Below, one piece after another: positions 57,246 through 64,000 of a stretch of DNA of 64,000 bases. Under the pieces are notes generated by a model. That model saw only the letters and a program-made list of their open reading frames with translations, searched no databases and was not told the origin of the DNA. Source of the stretch: UBA4085 sp964556755 (GTDB lineage: Bacteria > Acidobacteriota > Aminicenantia > Aminicenantales > UBA4085). Within the stretch, counting starts at the first letter, position 1, and every line of letters begins with the position of its first letter. The position numbers and the translations under genes were made by a program. The stretch covers positions 62,001 to 126,000 of the forward strand of contig CAZKXI010000003.1 in assembly GCA_964556755.1 (NCBI GenBank), read 5' to 3'.

Positions 57246-57557
57246 ATGGCCCAATCCATCCTCAAGGCCGCCCGCGTCATCCGCTCCAAGAACTCCGGCC
57301 CCTACGAGCTGACCCTCGACATCATCTTCAAGGACAAGCGCTATTTCGACCTCTTCCGCAAGCGGGGCATCGTGACGAAGGCGTCCGTCGCCGCCCTCTA
57401 CAAGAGGCCGGTCAAGGACATCCTCAAGCTGCTCTATTTCGAGCCGGCCACGGCCCTCAAGATCACCATGCGGCGGCCGATCCCGTCCGGCCATCCGGGC
57501 GAGACCGACATCTACGGGGCCCAGCAGCACGCCCCGCTGCTGCGGATCACCTTCTGA
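57246..57557 (+). CDS. DUF4387 protein, partner of the AtuA-like protein
   Basis: 103 residues, with AGAGGAG upstream. A small alpha/beta protein with ARVIRSKNSGPYELTLDIIF and an RPIPSGHPGETDIYGAQQHA segment that are typical of DUF4387. No catalytic residues can be named. It lies between the AtuA-like gene and the P-loop protein with short gaps (16 and 9 bases), so it belongs to the operon; it is likely the small subunit of an AtuA-like enzyme. Confidence 0.85.
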   Translation: MAQSILKAARVIRSKNSGPYELTLDIIFKDKRYFDLFRKRGIVTKASVAALYKRPVKDILKLLYFEPATALKITMRRPIPSGHPGETDIYGAQQHAPLLRITF

Positions 57558-57566
57558 GGCCGGCCC

Positions 57567-58511
57567 ATGCGATACCGGCTGAGCGCCGCCTCGCACGAGT
57601 CCCTGGTCTACGCCACCTACTACGCCCCCCACGGCCGCCTGCGGCTGTACAAGGTGGCGGCCGAGCTGTCCCAGCGCTACCTGACTCCGGCCGACCTTCT
57701 GATCGGGATCATCGGGGCCGAGGGCTCCGGCAAGTCGACCCTGATCAAGGGCCTCTTCCCCGGCCTGGAGCTGACCAACGACGACGACGGCATCAACGTC
57801 CAGCCGACCCCGCTGCTGTCCTTCCAGCCCGACGATCCCTTCTCCGGCCACACCTTCCACATCGACGTCCGCTACGAGCTGGCCTTCCACCAGATCCACC
57901 AGATCGTCGAGGCCGTCAACAGCGCCGTCAACCAGGGCCGCCGCGTCGTCATCGAGCACTTCGACCTGCTCCACGGGGCCCTGGGCTACAACGCCCAGGT
58001 CCTGATCGGCATCGGCGAGGAGATCATCGTGGCCCGGCCGAACATGTTCGGGCCCTTCCCCCAGTCGATCAAGGCCATCGTCCACCGGACCATCAAGTTC
58101 CGACGGATGGCCCACTCGGCCGAGGACATCGTCAACACCATCCTGCGGCGCGACCACCCCTACCTCATGCCCTCGTTCTACTCCGACATCAAGCAGGGCT
58201 TCGTCATCAACTTCCACCACAAGCCGGACCTGGACCTGGCGGCGCTGGAGAAGAAGGTCCTGGACATCATCGCCCGGGACGTGCCCATCTCTCCGGTGGG
58301 GGAGGACCGCATCACCATCGGCGAGACGCCGATGCCCTGCACCGGGACGCGGACCCACGTCAAGTCCTCGGGCGAGATCGAGAACTTCCGGCTGATCAAG
58401 GACTTCAAGTACGATCCCATCGCCAAGGAGTACCTGCTGATCGGCCTGATCGGGCGCAAGACCATCGTCGGCTTCGAGGACATGGTCGACGTCTCGCGCC
58501 TGGACAAATAG
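57567..58511 (+). CDS. P-loop ATPase/kinase-like protein of unknown role in the methylaspartate operon
   Basis: 314 residues. Walker A at residues 50-58 (GAEGSGKST); a probable Walker B/acidic strand GRRVVIEHFDLLHG near 130, and an N-terminal 45-residue extension (YATYYAPHGRLRLYKVAAEL). The C-terminal region carries FVINFHHKPDLDL and TPMPCTGTRTHVKSSGEIEN and does not resemble a known kinase. There is no signal peptide. Position between DUF4387 and the fumarase gene, with short gaps, implies a function in the pathway: cofactor handling, enzyme reactivation or a regulatory kinase are all possible. Confidence 0.75.
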   Translation: MRYRLSAASHESLVYATYYAPHGRLRLYKVAAELSQRYLTPADLLIGIIGAEGSGKSTLIKGLFPGLELTNDDDGINVQPTPLLSFQPDDPFSGHTFHIDVRYELAFHQIHQIVEAVNSAVNQGRRVVIEHFDLLHGALGYNAQVLIGIGEEIIVARPNMFGPFPQSIKAIVHRTIKFRRMAHSAEDIVNTILRRDHPYLMPSFYSDIKQGFVINFHHKPDLDLAALEKKVLDIIARDVPISPVGEDRITIGETPMPCTGTRTHVKSSGEIENFRLIKDFKYDPIAKEYLLIGLIGRKTIVGFEDMVDVSRLDK

Positions 58512-58527
58512 CCTCAGGGAGGCCCTC

Positions 58528-60135
58528 ATGAGCCGCGACATCTTCTGGCCCGTCTTCGATTATGGCCGGGACCAAGCCGTCTACCGCAAGGTCTCGGCGG
58601 CCGGCGTGGAGGGCGTCCGCTGCGGCGGCCGGACCGGCCTGCGGGTCAAGCCCTCCGCTCTGACCCGCCTGGCCCGGGAGGCTTTCCAGGACCTGGCCTT
58701 CTTCCTCCGGCCGTCCTTTCTGAAAGGCCTGAGCTCGATCCTCGCGGACAACCGGGCCTCGGACAACGACCGCTTCGTGGCCCGGGCCCTCCTGCGCAAC
58801 GCCGTCATCGCGGCCGAGGGCGAGCTGCCTCTCTGCCAGGACACCGGGACGATCAACATCTTCGGCCGCAAGGGCCACCTCGTCCTGACCGACGGCCGGG
58901 ACGAAGAGGCGCTGGTCCGCGGCGCGGCCGAGGTCTACCGGGAGAGAAGCCTCCGCTATTCGATCATGGCCCCCAAGACCGTGCTGGACGAGGCCAATAC
59001 GGGCCGCAACCTGCCGGCCCAGGTCGACCTGGCCGCGGCCGAGGGGGGCGAATACAAGCTCTTCTTCATGGCCAAGGGCGGCGGCTCGTCCAACAAGACG
59101 ATGCTCTTCCAGGAGACCAAGGCGCTGCTCAACGAGAGGAGCCTCGCCGCCTTCCTGGCCGAGAAGATCGCGGCTCTGGGTGTGGCGGCCTGCCCGCCCT
59201 ACCGGATCGCCTTCGTCGTCGGGGGGCTGTCGCCGGAGATGACCGTCAAGACGGTCAAGCTGGCCACGGCCGGCTATCTGGACGGGCTGCCGCGGCGCGG
59301 CTCGACGCGGGGCGGCGCCTTTCGCGACCCGGAGTGGGAGGCGCGGATGATGGACATCGCCCGCGGGACGGGGCTGGGCGTCCAATTCGGCGGCCGCCAC
59401 TTGGCCCTGGACGTCCGCTTCATCCGCCTGCCCCGCCACGCCGGCTCCTGCCCGGTCGGGATCGGGGTGGGCTGCAACGCCGACCGAAACCTCAAGGCCA
59501 AGATCACTTCCGAAGGGCTGTTCCTGGAAGCCGTCGAGCGCCATCCGGCCCGCTTCCTTGAAGCCGCCGGCCCGGCGGCCGCGGACGCGTCCGGGACCGC
59601 TATCGACCTCAACCGGCCCATGGCCGAAATCCTCAAGGCGCTGTCGGTCCTTCCCGTGGGCTCCCTCGTCAGACTGAGCGGGCCTCTGGTCGTGGCCCGC
59701 GACATCGCCCATGCCCGGTTCAAGGCGGACCTGGACCGCACCGGACGCGTCCCCGAATACCTCAAGAAGCATCCGGTCTACTACGCCGGCCCGGCCAAGA
59801 CTCCGCGCGGCTATGCCTCGGGCAGCTTCGGGCCGACCACGGCCCAGCGCATGGACGGCTACCTGGCCGGCCTGATGAAGGCCGGCGGCTCGCTGGTCAC
59901 CCTGGCCAAGGGCAACCGGGCCGCCGGCGTCACCGAAGCTTGCCGGACCTACGGCGGATTCTATCTGGGGACGATCGGCGGCGCCGCCGCCCTGATGGCC
60001 CAGGAGCACATCACGTCCTCCGAGGTCATCGACTATGCCGACCTGGGCATGGAGGCGGTCCGCCGCATCACGGTCAAGGACATGCCGGCCTTCCTTGTCT
60101 GCGACGCCAAGGGCGGCAATCTCTACGCCCGCTGA
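58528..60135 (+). CDS. Class I fumarate hydratase, alpha and beta parts in one chain; probable mesaconase
   Basis: 535 residues. The alpha part (about 1-325) has the three cluster cysteines: Cys103 (LPLCQDTGTINIFG), Cys222 (AACPPYRIAFVVGG) and Cys316 (GVGCNADRN), spaced as in FumA. The beta part (about 350-535) has VYYAGPAKTPRGYASGSFGP and TLAKGNRAAGVTEACRTYGG. The oxygen-sensitive [4Fe-4S] enzyme hydrates fumarate; several class I fumarases also hydrate mesaconate to (S)-citramalate. Directly after the ammonia-lyase and its accessory genes, mesaconate is the likely physiological substrate. A hairpin with T-run ends the operon. Confidence 0.92.
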   Translation: MSRDIFWPVFDYGRDQAVYRKVSAAGVEGVRCGGRTGLRVKPSALTRLAREAFQDLAFFLRPSFLKGLSSILADNRASDNDRFVARALLRNAVIAAEGELPLCQDTGTINIFGRKGHLVLTDGRDEEALVRGAAEVYRERSLRYSIMAPKTVLDEANTGRNLPAQVDLAAAEGGEYKLFFMAKGGGSSNKTMLFQETKALLNERSLAAFLAEKIAALGVAACPPYRIAFVVGGLSPEMTVKTVKLATAGYLDGLPRRGSTRGGAFRDPEWEARMMDIARGTGLGVQFGGRHLALDVRFIRLPRHAGSCPVGIGVGCNADRNLKAKITSEGLFLEAVERHPARFLEAAGPAAADASGTAIDLNRPMAEILKALSVLPVGSLVRLSGPLVVARDIAHARFKADLDRTGRVPEYLKKHPVYYAGPAKTPRGYASGSFGPTTAQRMDGYLAGLMKAGGSLVTLAKGNRAAGVTEACRTYGGFYLGTIGGAAALMAQEHITSSEVIDYADLGMEAVRRITVKDMPAFLVCDAKGGNLYAR

Positions 60136-60152
60136 CTCCTATCCGGCCTCTT

Positions 60153-60182
60153 CCGGCAAGGGGCCCGGGGCCCTTTTACCGG
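60153..60182. terminator. Probable bidirectional terminator between convergent genes
   Basis: CCGG...CCGG outer stem with an inner AAGGG/CCCTT stem, followed by a TTTT tract on the plus strand. It separates the fumarase gene from the convergent aldo/keto reductase gene. Confidence 0.65.
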
Positions 60183-60191
60183 CGGTGAATT

Positions 60192-60992
60192 CTATCTTTT
60201 CCCATGGACGAAATCGCCGATGCGGCGCATCCGGACCAGCTCATCCTCCGTCAGAGGCCCCCTCTCCAGCACCGACAGGTTCTCCCGCATCTGCTCGATG
60301 GTCTTGGTCCCGGTCATGCAGACGTGCACGCTCGGATGGGACAGGGCGAAGCGGTAGCAGTCCGGGGCCGAGAGGGGCGCCTCGCCCGGGGGCATCTTCT
60401 GGGCCTTGAGGAGACGGCCCCAGGATGTGGCGACGAAGGCGACCATCCCGGGCTCGTTCTCGGCCGGAAGATAGGGGAAGACTTCCGCCTCGGCGCCGCG
60501 ATGGGCGGCGTTGTAGCGGATGTGGAAGACGTCTACGATTCCCTCGACGGCCATCGCAGCCACCAGCTTGCGGTCGTGGCTGGAGATGCCGACGGCCCGG
60601 ATGAGGCCCTTCTCTTTCAGACGGAGGGCATTGTCCAGAACGCGCCGCGACGGCCTCCAGGAGTAGTAGCCCAACATCAGGACTTCGGCGTGATCCAGGC
60701 CGGCCGCCCGCAGCCCCTTGCGGAAGAGTTTCTCCGTCAGCCAGGCTTCGTGGGCGTAAGTGAACATGGAAAGGACAAGCTTATCCCGCTGGCCCTTGGC
60801 GACGATATTTTGGATGGCCTGGCGCATGGCCGCGGCTCGCCCCTTGATGACTGTGCCCCAGGTCCAGTAGGTGCAGCCCCGCTCGAAAGCCTCCTCGAAA
60901 GCCTCGGCCGGGGCCCCGTATCCGTCCGCGATTCCCAGCCGGCCGACCTTGAGGCCGGTCCGTCCCAGAGCCACGGGTTCGTTGAAGGTCAT
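60192..60992 (-). CDS. Aldo/keto reductase-like protein with altered active site
   Basis: 266 residues with the aldo/keto reductase barrel: PVALGRTGLKVGRLGIADGY at the start, KEKGLIRAVGISSH, and the nucleotide-phosphate end VCMTGTKTIEQMRENL. The usual Asp and Tyr of the catalytic tetrad (in a DTAxxYG segment) are missing: here the segment reads ERGCTYWTWGTVIKG. The usual His position near residue 105 reads MLGYYSWRP. It may be a non-standard reductase or may have lost the activity. AAGGAG lies 9 bases before the start. It is divergent from the SDR gene. Confidence 0.8.
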   Translation of the reverse strand: MTFNEPVALGRTGLKVGRLGIADGYGAPAEAFEEAFERGCTYWTWGTVIKGRAAAMRQAIQNIVAKGQRDKLVLSMFTYAHEAWLTEKLFRKGLRAAGLDHAEVLMLGYYSWRPSRRVLDNALRLKEKGLIRAVGISSHDRKLVAAMAVEGIVDVFHIRYNAAHRGAEAEVFPYLPAENEPGMVAFVATSWGRLLKAQKMPPGEAPLSAPDCYRFALSHPSVHVCMTGTKTIEQMRENLSVLERGPLTEDELVRMRRIGDFVHGKR

Positions 60993-61057
60993 GGATGCTT
61001 CTCCTTGATGCGCCTTGGCTCCCCGCTTCAGGACATTTTATCGTATGATACCTTCCC

Positions 61058-61867
61058 ATGAGCAAGACACCAAGGACTTCTCCGGGCCCGGCCCTGATCA
61101 CCGGCGCCAGCAGCGGCCTGGGCGAGGAGTTCGCCCGGCAGCTGGCGGCCGCCGGGCATCCCCTGATTCTCGTCGCCCGCCGCGAGGAGCGCCTGCGGGC
61201 CCTGGCCGAGGAGCTGCGGTCCCGCCACGGAGTCGCCGTCGAGATCGTCCCCGCTGACCTGGCCGAGGAGGAAGGAATCGCCGGGATCGAGTCCCTTCTG
61301 CGGGGGCGCGACGATATCTCCCTGCTGGTCAACAACGCCGGCTTCGGGGCCGGCGGGTCCTACTACCGCATCGAGATGCCCCGCCAGCTGGATATGATCC
61401 GGGTCCATATCGAAGCGCCCGCCCGCCTGATGCGGGCGGCTCTCCCCGCGATGGTCGAGAAAGGCGCGGGAGCCGTCATCAACGTCGCTTCGGTGGCGGC
61501 CTTCGCGGTCACGCCCAAAAGCGGGATGTACGCGGCGACCAAGGCCTGGGCCGTCTCCTTCTCTCGCTCGCTGGCTCTGGAGCTGAGGTCCAAGGGCGTC
61601 CGGATCCAGGCTCTCTGCCCGGGCTTCACCTACACCGGTTTCCACGACACGCCCGAGCTGGCCGCGGCGGGACGGAACGGCATCCCCAAATTCCTCTGGG
61701 GGCCGGCGGCCGAGGTCGTCTCGACTTCGCTCAGGGCCCTGAGCGGCGGCCGCGTCGTCGTTATCCCGGGCTGGAAGAACAAGATCATGGCCTTCCTCTC
61801 GCGGACCTGGCTGGGGCGTCTGGCCGTCCGGTCGTCCTTGCGCAGGCGGAAGCGAGGCGAGCCATGA
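61058..61867 (+). CDS. Short-chain dehydrogenase/reductase
   Basis: 269 residues with the SDR fold: nucleotide motif LITGASSGLGEEFARQLAAA, LLVNNAGFGAGG, the catalytic Ser in VINVASVAAFA and Tyr-x3-Lys in YAATKAWAVSFSRSLALEL. The C-terminal tail is basic (LRRRKRGE). Similar proteins reduce ketones of lipids or steroids with NADPH. TATGAT at about 61044 leaves almost no leader before the ATG. Its last four bases overlap the start of the SGNH hydrolase gene. Confidence 0.9.
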   Translation: MSKTPRTSPGPALITGASSGLGEEFARQLAAAGHPLILVARREERLRALAEELRSRHGVAVEIVPADLAEEEGIAGIESLLRGRDDISLLVNNAGFGAGGSYYRIEMPRQLDMIRVHIEAPARLMRAALPAMVEKGAGAVINVASVAAFAVTPKSGMYAATKAWAVSFSRSLALELRSKGVRIQALCPGFTYTGFHDTPELAAAGRNGIPKFLWGPAAEVVSTSLRALSGGRVVVIPGWKNKIMAFLSRTWLGRLAVRSSLRRRKRGEP

Positions 61868-62622
61868 TCCGTCGGGATGAAGACGGAGTCCAGGCGAGCG
61901 GATGGCTCCGTCGCGCGGCCTGGACGGCGATACTGCCGGTTGCGCTGGCGGTCCTTGGCGGAGGGCAGGAAGCAAAGAGTCCGGCCGATCCAGCGCATTA
62001 TCTCGACGGCCTGAAAGCCGAGCTGAAAATTGAGTGGCCCGCCAACCGCACCGTGAACCTCGTCTTTCACGGGCACTCCGTGCCGGCCGGATATTTCAAG
62101 ACGCCCGAGGTCCGGACCCTCGAGGCCTATCCCCATCTCGCGCTGGCCGAGCTGAAGGAGGCCTACCCGCTCGCGGTGATCAACGTGATCGTCACCGCGA
62201 TCGGGGGAGAGAGCGCCGTGCAGGGCGAGAAGCGGTTCGCCGCGGATGTCCTGACCCACAAGCCCGACGTCGTCTTCATCGATTACGCCCTGAATGATCG
62301 CGGGACCCCGCCCGCCGAAGCCGACGCGGCCTGGGAGTCGATGATCCGCCAGGCTCTGGCCCGGGGCGTCAAGGTCGTACTCCTGACGCCGACGCCAGAC
62401 CTGGGCGAAAACATCCTGGATCCGGCCGCCTCCCTGGCCGGCCGGGCCGAGCGCATCCGGTCCCTGGCGGCCAAGCACGGGACCGGTTTGGTCGACAGCT
62501 ACGCGCTCTTCAAGGCCTTCGCGGCCTCGGGCGGAAGCCTGCCGGGCCTCATGTCCCAGGTCAATCACCCCAATGCCCAGGGGCACCGTTTGGTGGCCGC
62601 CGAGATCCTCAAGCTCTTTTAG
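61864..62622 (+). CDS. SGNH/GDSL-family hydrolase, probably exported
   Basis: 252 residues, coupled to the SDR gene by an ATGA overlap. A hydrophobic segment after a basic start (LRRAAWTAILPVALAVLGGG) acts as signal or anchor. SGNH landmarks: block I VFHGHSVPAGYFKTPEVRTL (Ser after GH), block II Gly in ITAIGGESA, block III DYALNDRG (Asn), and block V QVNHPNAQGHRLVA (Asp replaced by Asn, His kept). The family deacylates or de-esterifies lipids and carbohydrates. Substrate unknown. Confidence 0.85.
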   Translation: MIRRDEDGVQASGWLRRAAWTAILPVALAVLGGGQEAKSPADPAHYLDGLKAELKIEWPANRTVNLVFHGHSVPAGYFKTPEVRTLEAYPHLALAELKEAYPLAVINVIVTAIGGESAVQGEKRFAADVLTHKPDVVFIDYALNDRGTPPAEADAAWESMIRQALARGVKVVLLTPTPDLGENILDPAASLAGRAERIRSLAAKHGTGLVDSYALFKAFAASGGSLPGLMSQVNHPNAQGHRLVAAEILKLF

Positions 62623-62640
62623 ACGCATCGCCGCCCAGGA

Positions 62641-62669
62641 TTGACAGCCCTCCGACCGCCGCATATCAT
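62641..62669 (+). promoter_or_regulatory. Near-consensus sigma70-like promoter of pyrB
   Basis: TTGACA (62641-62646), 17 bases, TATCAT (62664-62669), then AAGGAGA and ATG at 62698. No attenuator or uracil-responsive leader is visible in the short leader. Confidence 0.75.
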
Positions 62670-62697
62670 GGGGGGCGATTCGGGACAAGGAGATCCG

Positions 62698-63678
62698 ATG
62701 CCCACCCAACCCAAGAGCCTCCACCTCCCCTTCGGCGACCAGAAGACGGCGCCCTGGTACGGCAAGAACATCCTGTCCGTCAACCAGTTCAGCCGCTCCG
62801 ACCTGGACTACATCTTCGGCGTCGCCCACGAGATGCGAAGCATGGTCGAGCGGGTCGGCACCTTCGACCTCCTGAAGGGCAAGATCCTGGCCAACCTCTT
62901 CTTCGAGCCGTCCACCCGGACCTCCTCCTCGTTCATGGCCGCCATGCAGCGGCTGGGCGGGGCGGTCATCCCCATCAGCGAGGTCAAGTTCTCCTCGGTG
63001 GCCAAGGGCGAGAGCCTGCCCGACACCGTGCGGACCCTGGGCTGCTACGCCGACGTCATCGTCATCCGCCACCCCGAAGTCGGCTCGGCCGCCCTGGCCG
63101 CCCAGCACGCCGGCAAGCCCGTGATCAACGCCGGCGACGGGGTGGGCGAGCACCCGACCCAGGCCCTCCTGGACACGTTCACCGTCCGCGAGGAGCTGGG
63201 CCGCCTGGACGACTTGACGGTGACCATGCTGGGCGACCTGAAGTACGGACGGACCGTCCACTCCCTGGCCCGCATCCTGACCAAGTTCGACAAAGTCCGC
63301 CTTAACTACGTCTCGCCGGAGATCCTCAGGATGCCCCGCTACGTCATGGACGAGGTGGCTTCCAAGGGCGTGCCCCAGGCCGAGTTCACCAGCCTCGACC
63401 GCGTCCTGCCGGAGACCGACGTCCTCTACGTCACCCGCGTCCAGCGCGAGCGGTTCGAGGACCCGGCCGATTACGACAAGGTCAAGGACGCCTTCGTCGT
63501 CTCGCCCGAGGTGATGAAGCCGGCCAAGGCCGAGATGATCGTGATGCACCCTCTGCCGCGGGTTAACGAGATCGCCATGGAATTCGACGCCGATCCGCGG
63601 GCGGCCTACTTCCGGCAGATGGAGTACGGCCTCTACGTCCGGATGGCCCTGCTGGCCATGGTCCTGGGCAAGGCCTAG
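62698..63678 (+). CDS. pyrB: Aspartate carbamoyltransferase catalytic subunit
   Basis: 326 residues from the ATG with AAGGAGA. Carbamoyl phosphate site FFEPSTRTSSSFMAAMQRLG, the 80s loop with SSVAKGESLPDTVRTLGCYA, HPTQALLDTFTV, and the aspartate loop MHPLPRVNEIA. It makes N-carbamoyl-L-aspartate in pyrimidine synthesis. The first 30 residues form a short extension compared with the usual 305-310-residue chains. No pyrI or other pyr gene is next to it in the window. Confidence 0.96.
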   Translation: MPTQPKSLHLPFGDQKTAPWYGKNILSVNQFSRSDLDYIFGVAHEMRSMVERVGTFDLLKGKILANLFFEPSTRTSSSFMAAMQRLGGAVIPISEVKFSSVAKGESLPDTVRTLGCYADVIVIRHPEVGSAALAAQHAGKPVINAGDGVGEHPTQALLDTFTVREELGRLDDLTVTMLGDLKYGRTVHSLARILTKFDKVRLNYVSPEILRMPRYVMDEVASKGVPQAEFTSLDRVLPETDVLYVTRVQRERFEDPADYDKVKDAFVVSPEVMKPAKAEMIVMHPLPRVNEIAMEFDADPRAAYFRQMEYGLYVRMALLAMVLGKA

Positions 63679-63689
63679 CGCCCGCCCCG

Positions 63690-64000
63690 ATGGCCGTCTC
63701 CTGGAAGCCCCTCTCCAAGGCCGCTTGGATCGCGGGCTGCGCGGCCGGCGCCGCCTTCATGATCTACGCCGGACTCAAGGACGGCGCCTTCCTCCTGCTG
63801 GACTACGTCAACCTGCCCGTCCATGAGGCGGGCCACCTGATCTTCGGCGTCTTCGGGCCGACTTTGGGGGTCTGGGGCGGAACCCTGCTGCAGATCATCT
63901 TCCCGACCGTCTTCCTCGTCTATTTCGGCCGCCGGGGCGACGCGGCCGGCGCCTATTTCTCCGCCTTCTGGCTGGGCGAGAGCCTGCTCTATTCCTCCGC
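63690..64000 (+). CDS. M50-like membrane zinc protease, start only
   Basis: 103 residues are visible before the window ends; the frame stays open. The start follows pyrB by 11 bases. A first hydrophobic helix (AAWIAGCAAGAAFMIYAGL) leads into PVHEAGHLIFG, the HExxH zinc motif inside a membrane segment, then further hydrophobic helices (GTLLQIIFPTVFLVYFG; AYFSAFWLGESLLYSS). It resembles uncharacterised site-2-protease-type M50 proteins. The second zinc ligand motif would lie outside the window, so activity cannot be judged. Confidence 0.75.
   Translation, partial: MAVSWKPLSKAAWIAGCAAGAAFMIYAGLKDGAFLLLDYVNLPVHEAGHLIFGVFGPTLGVWGGTLLQIIFPTVFLVYFGRRGDAAGAYFSAFWLGESLLYSS

Noticed and set aside
59274..60409. 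Search for citramalate lyase or citramalyl-CoA lyase genes after the fumarase
   Set aside because: Frames here are either the fumarase itself, its antisense, or the convergent aldo/keto reductase; no lyase motif is present.
61630..63549. Long minus-strand open frame opposite the SGNH and pyrB genes
   Set aside because: It covers two clear genes on the other strand and has no recognisable motif or ribosome site.

Overview
The window is GC-rich (by eye well above 60 %), densely coded DNA from a free-living bacterium with an outer membrane: TolC and RND parts, several signal-peptide beta-barrels, Tat-exported enzymes. A von Willebrand A protein of the acidobacterial type, an ECF sigma/anti-sigma/HEAT-repeat operon, many exported glycosidases and a clostridial-type glutamate-fermentation cluster together suggest Acidobacteriota or the related candidate phylum Aminicenantes. 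That placement is inference. Promoters look sigma70-like (TTGACN, 17-18 bp, TANNNT), and several put the predicted start of transcription on or next to the start codon. No tRNA, rRNA or CRISPR array was seen.

Layout. 1-2458: leftward efflux operon (small Cys protein, TolC, adaptor; the pump lies outside). 2559-6425: leftward operon of ECF sigma factor, zinc-finger anti-sigma and two exported HEAT-repeat proteins. 6460-6684: small transposon-like element with perfect 31-bp ends. 6772-23148: carbohydrate locus with a DUF5703 protein, exported Gfo/Idh oxidoreductase, exported sugar isomerase-like protein, GH127-like, two GH172 (DUF2961), GH36 and an MGH1-like glycosidase, plus two uncharacterised outer-membrane proteins. 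23317-32174: VWA protein and coupled partner, small secreted proteins, HU, an exported QueG/RdhA-like iron-sulfur protein, an exported class-V aminotransferase and a pentapeptide-like surface-repeat protein. 32256-35323: DmsAB-type molybdoenzyme without a membrane anchor. 35568-44293: eukaryotic-type hexokinase, lipase plus glycerol kinase, porin-like protein, acyltransferase, TauE permease, sugar symporter. 44677-50115: RRM protein with a structured leader, a small charged protein, and a 1551-residue acyl-CoA-synthetase/GNAT fusion.

50322-60135 is the most coherent system: a rightward, translationally coupled operon GntR - glmS - mutL - glmE - methylaspartate ammonia-lyase - AtuA-like - DUF4387 - P-loop ATPase - class I fumarase (probable mesaconase). 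It encodes glutamate to methylaspartate to mesaconate to citramalate, plus three uncharacterised accessory proteins. Citramalate lyase is not in the window. 60192-64000 holds an aldo/keto reductase-like protein, SDR, SGNH hydrolase, aspartate carbamoyltransferase and a truncated M50-like membrane protease.

The most unexpected non-coding signal is a repeat of about 200 bp found twice in opposite orientation (36993-37205 and 44311-44506). It folds into a long hairpin whose arms differ between copies yet stay complementary, with an asymmetric bulge in the same place. One copy sits inside a transposon-like element whose ends match the family at 6460-6684.
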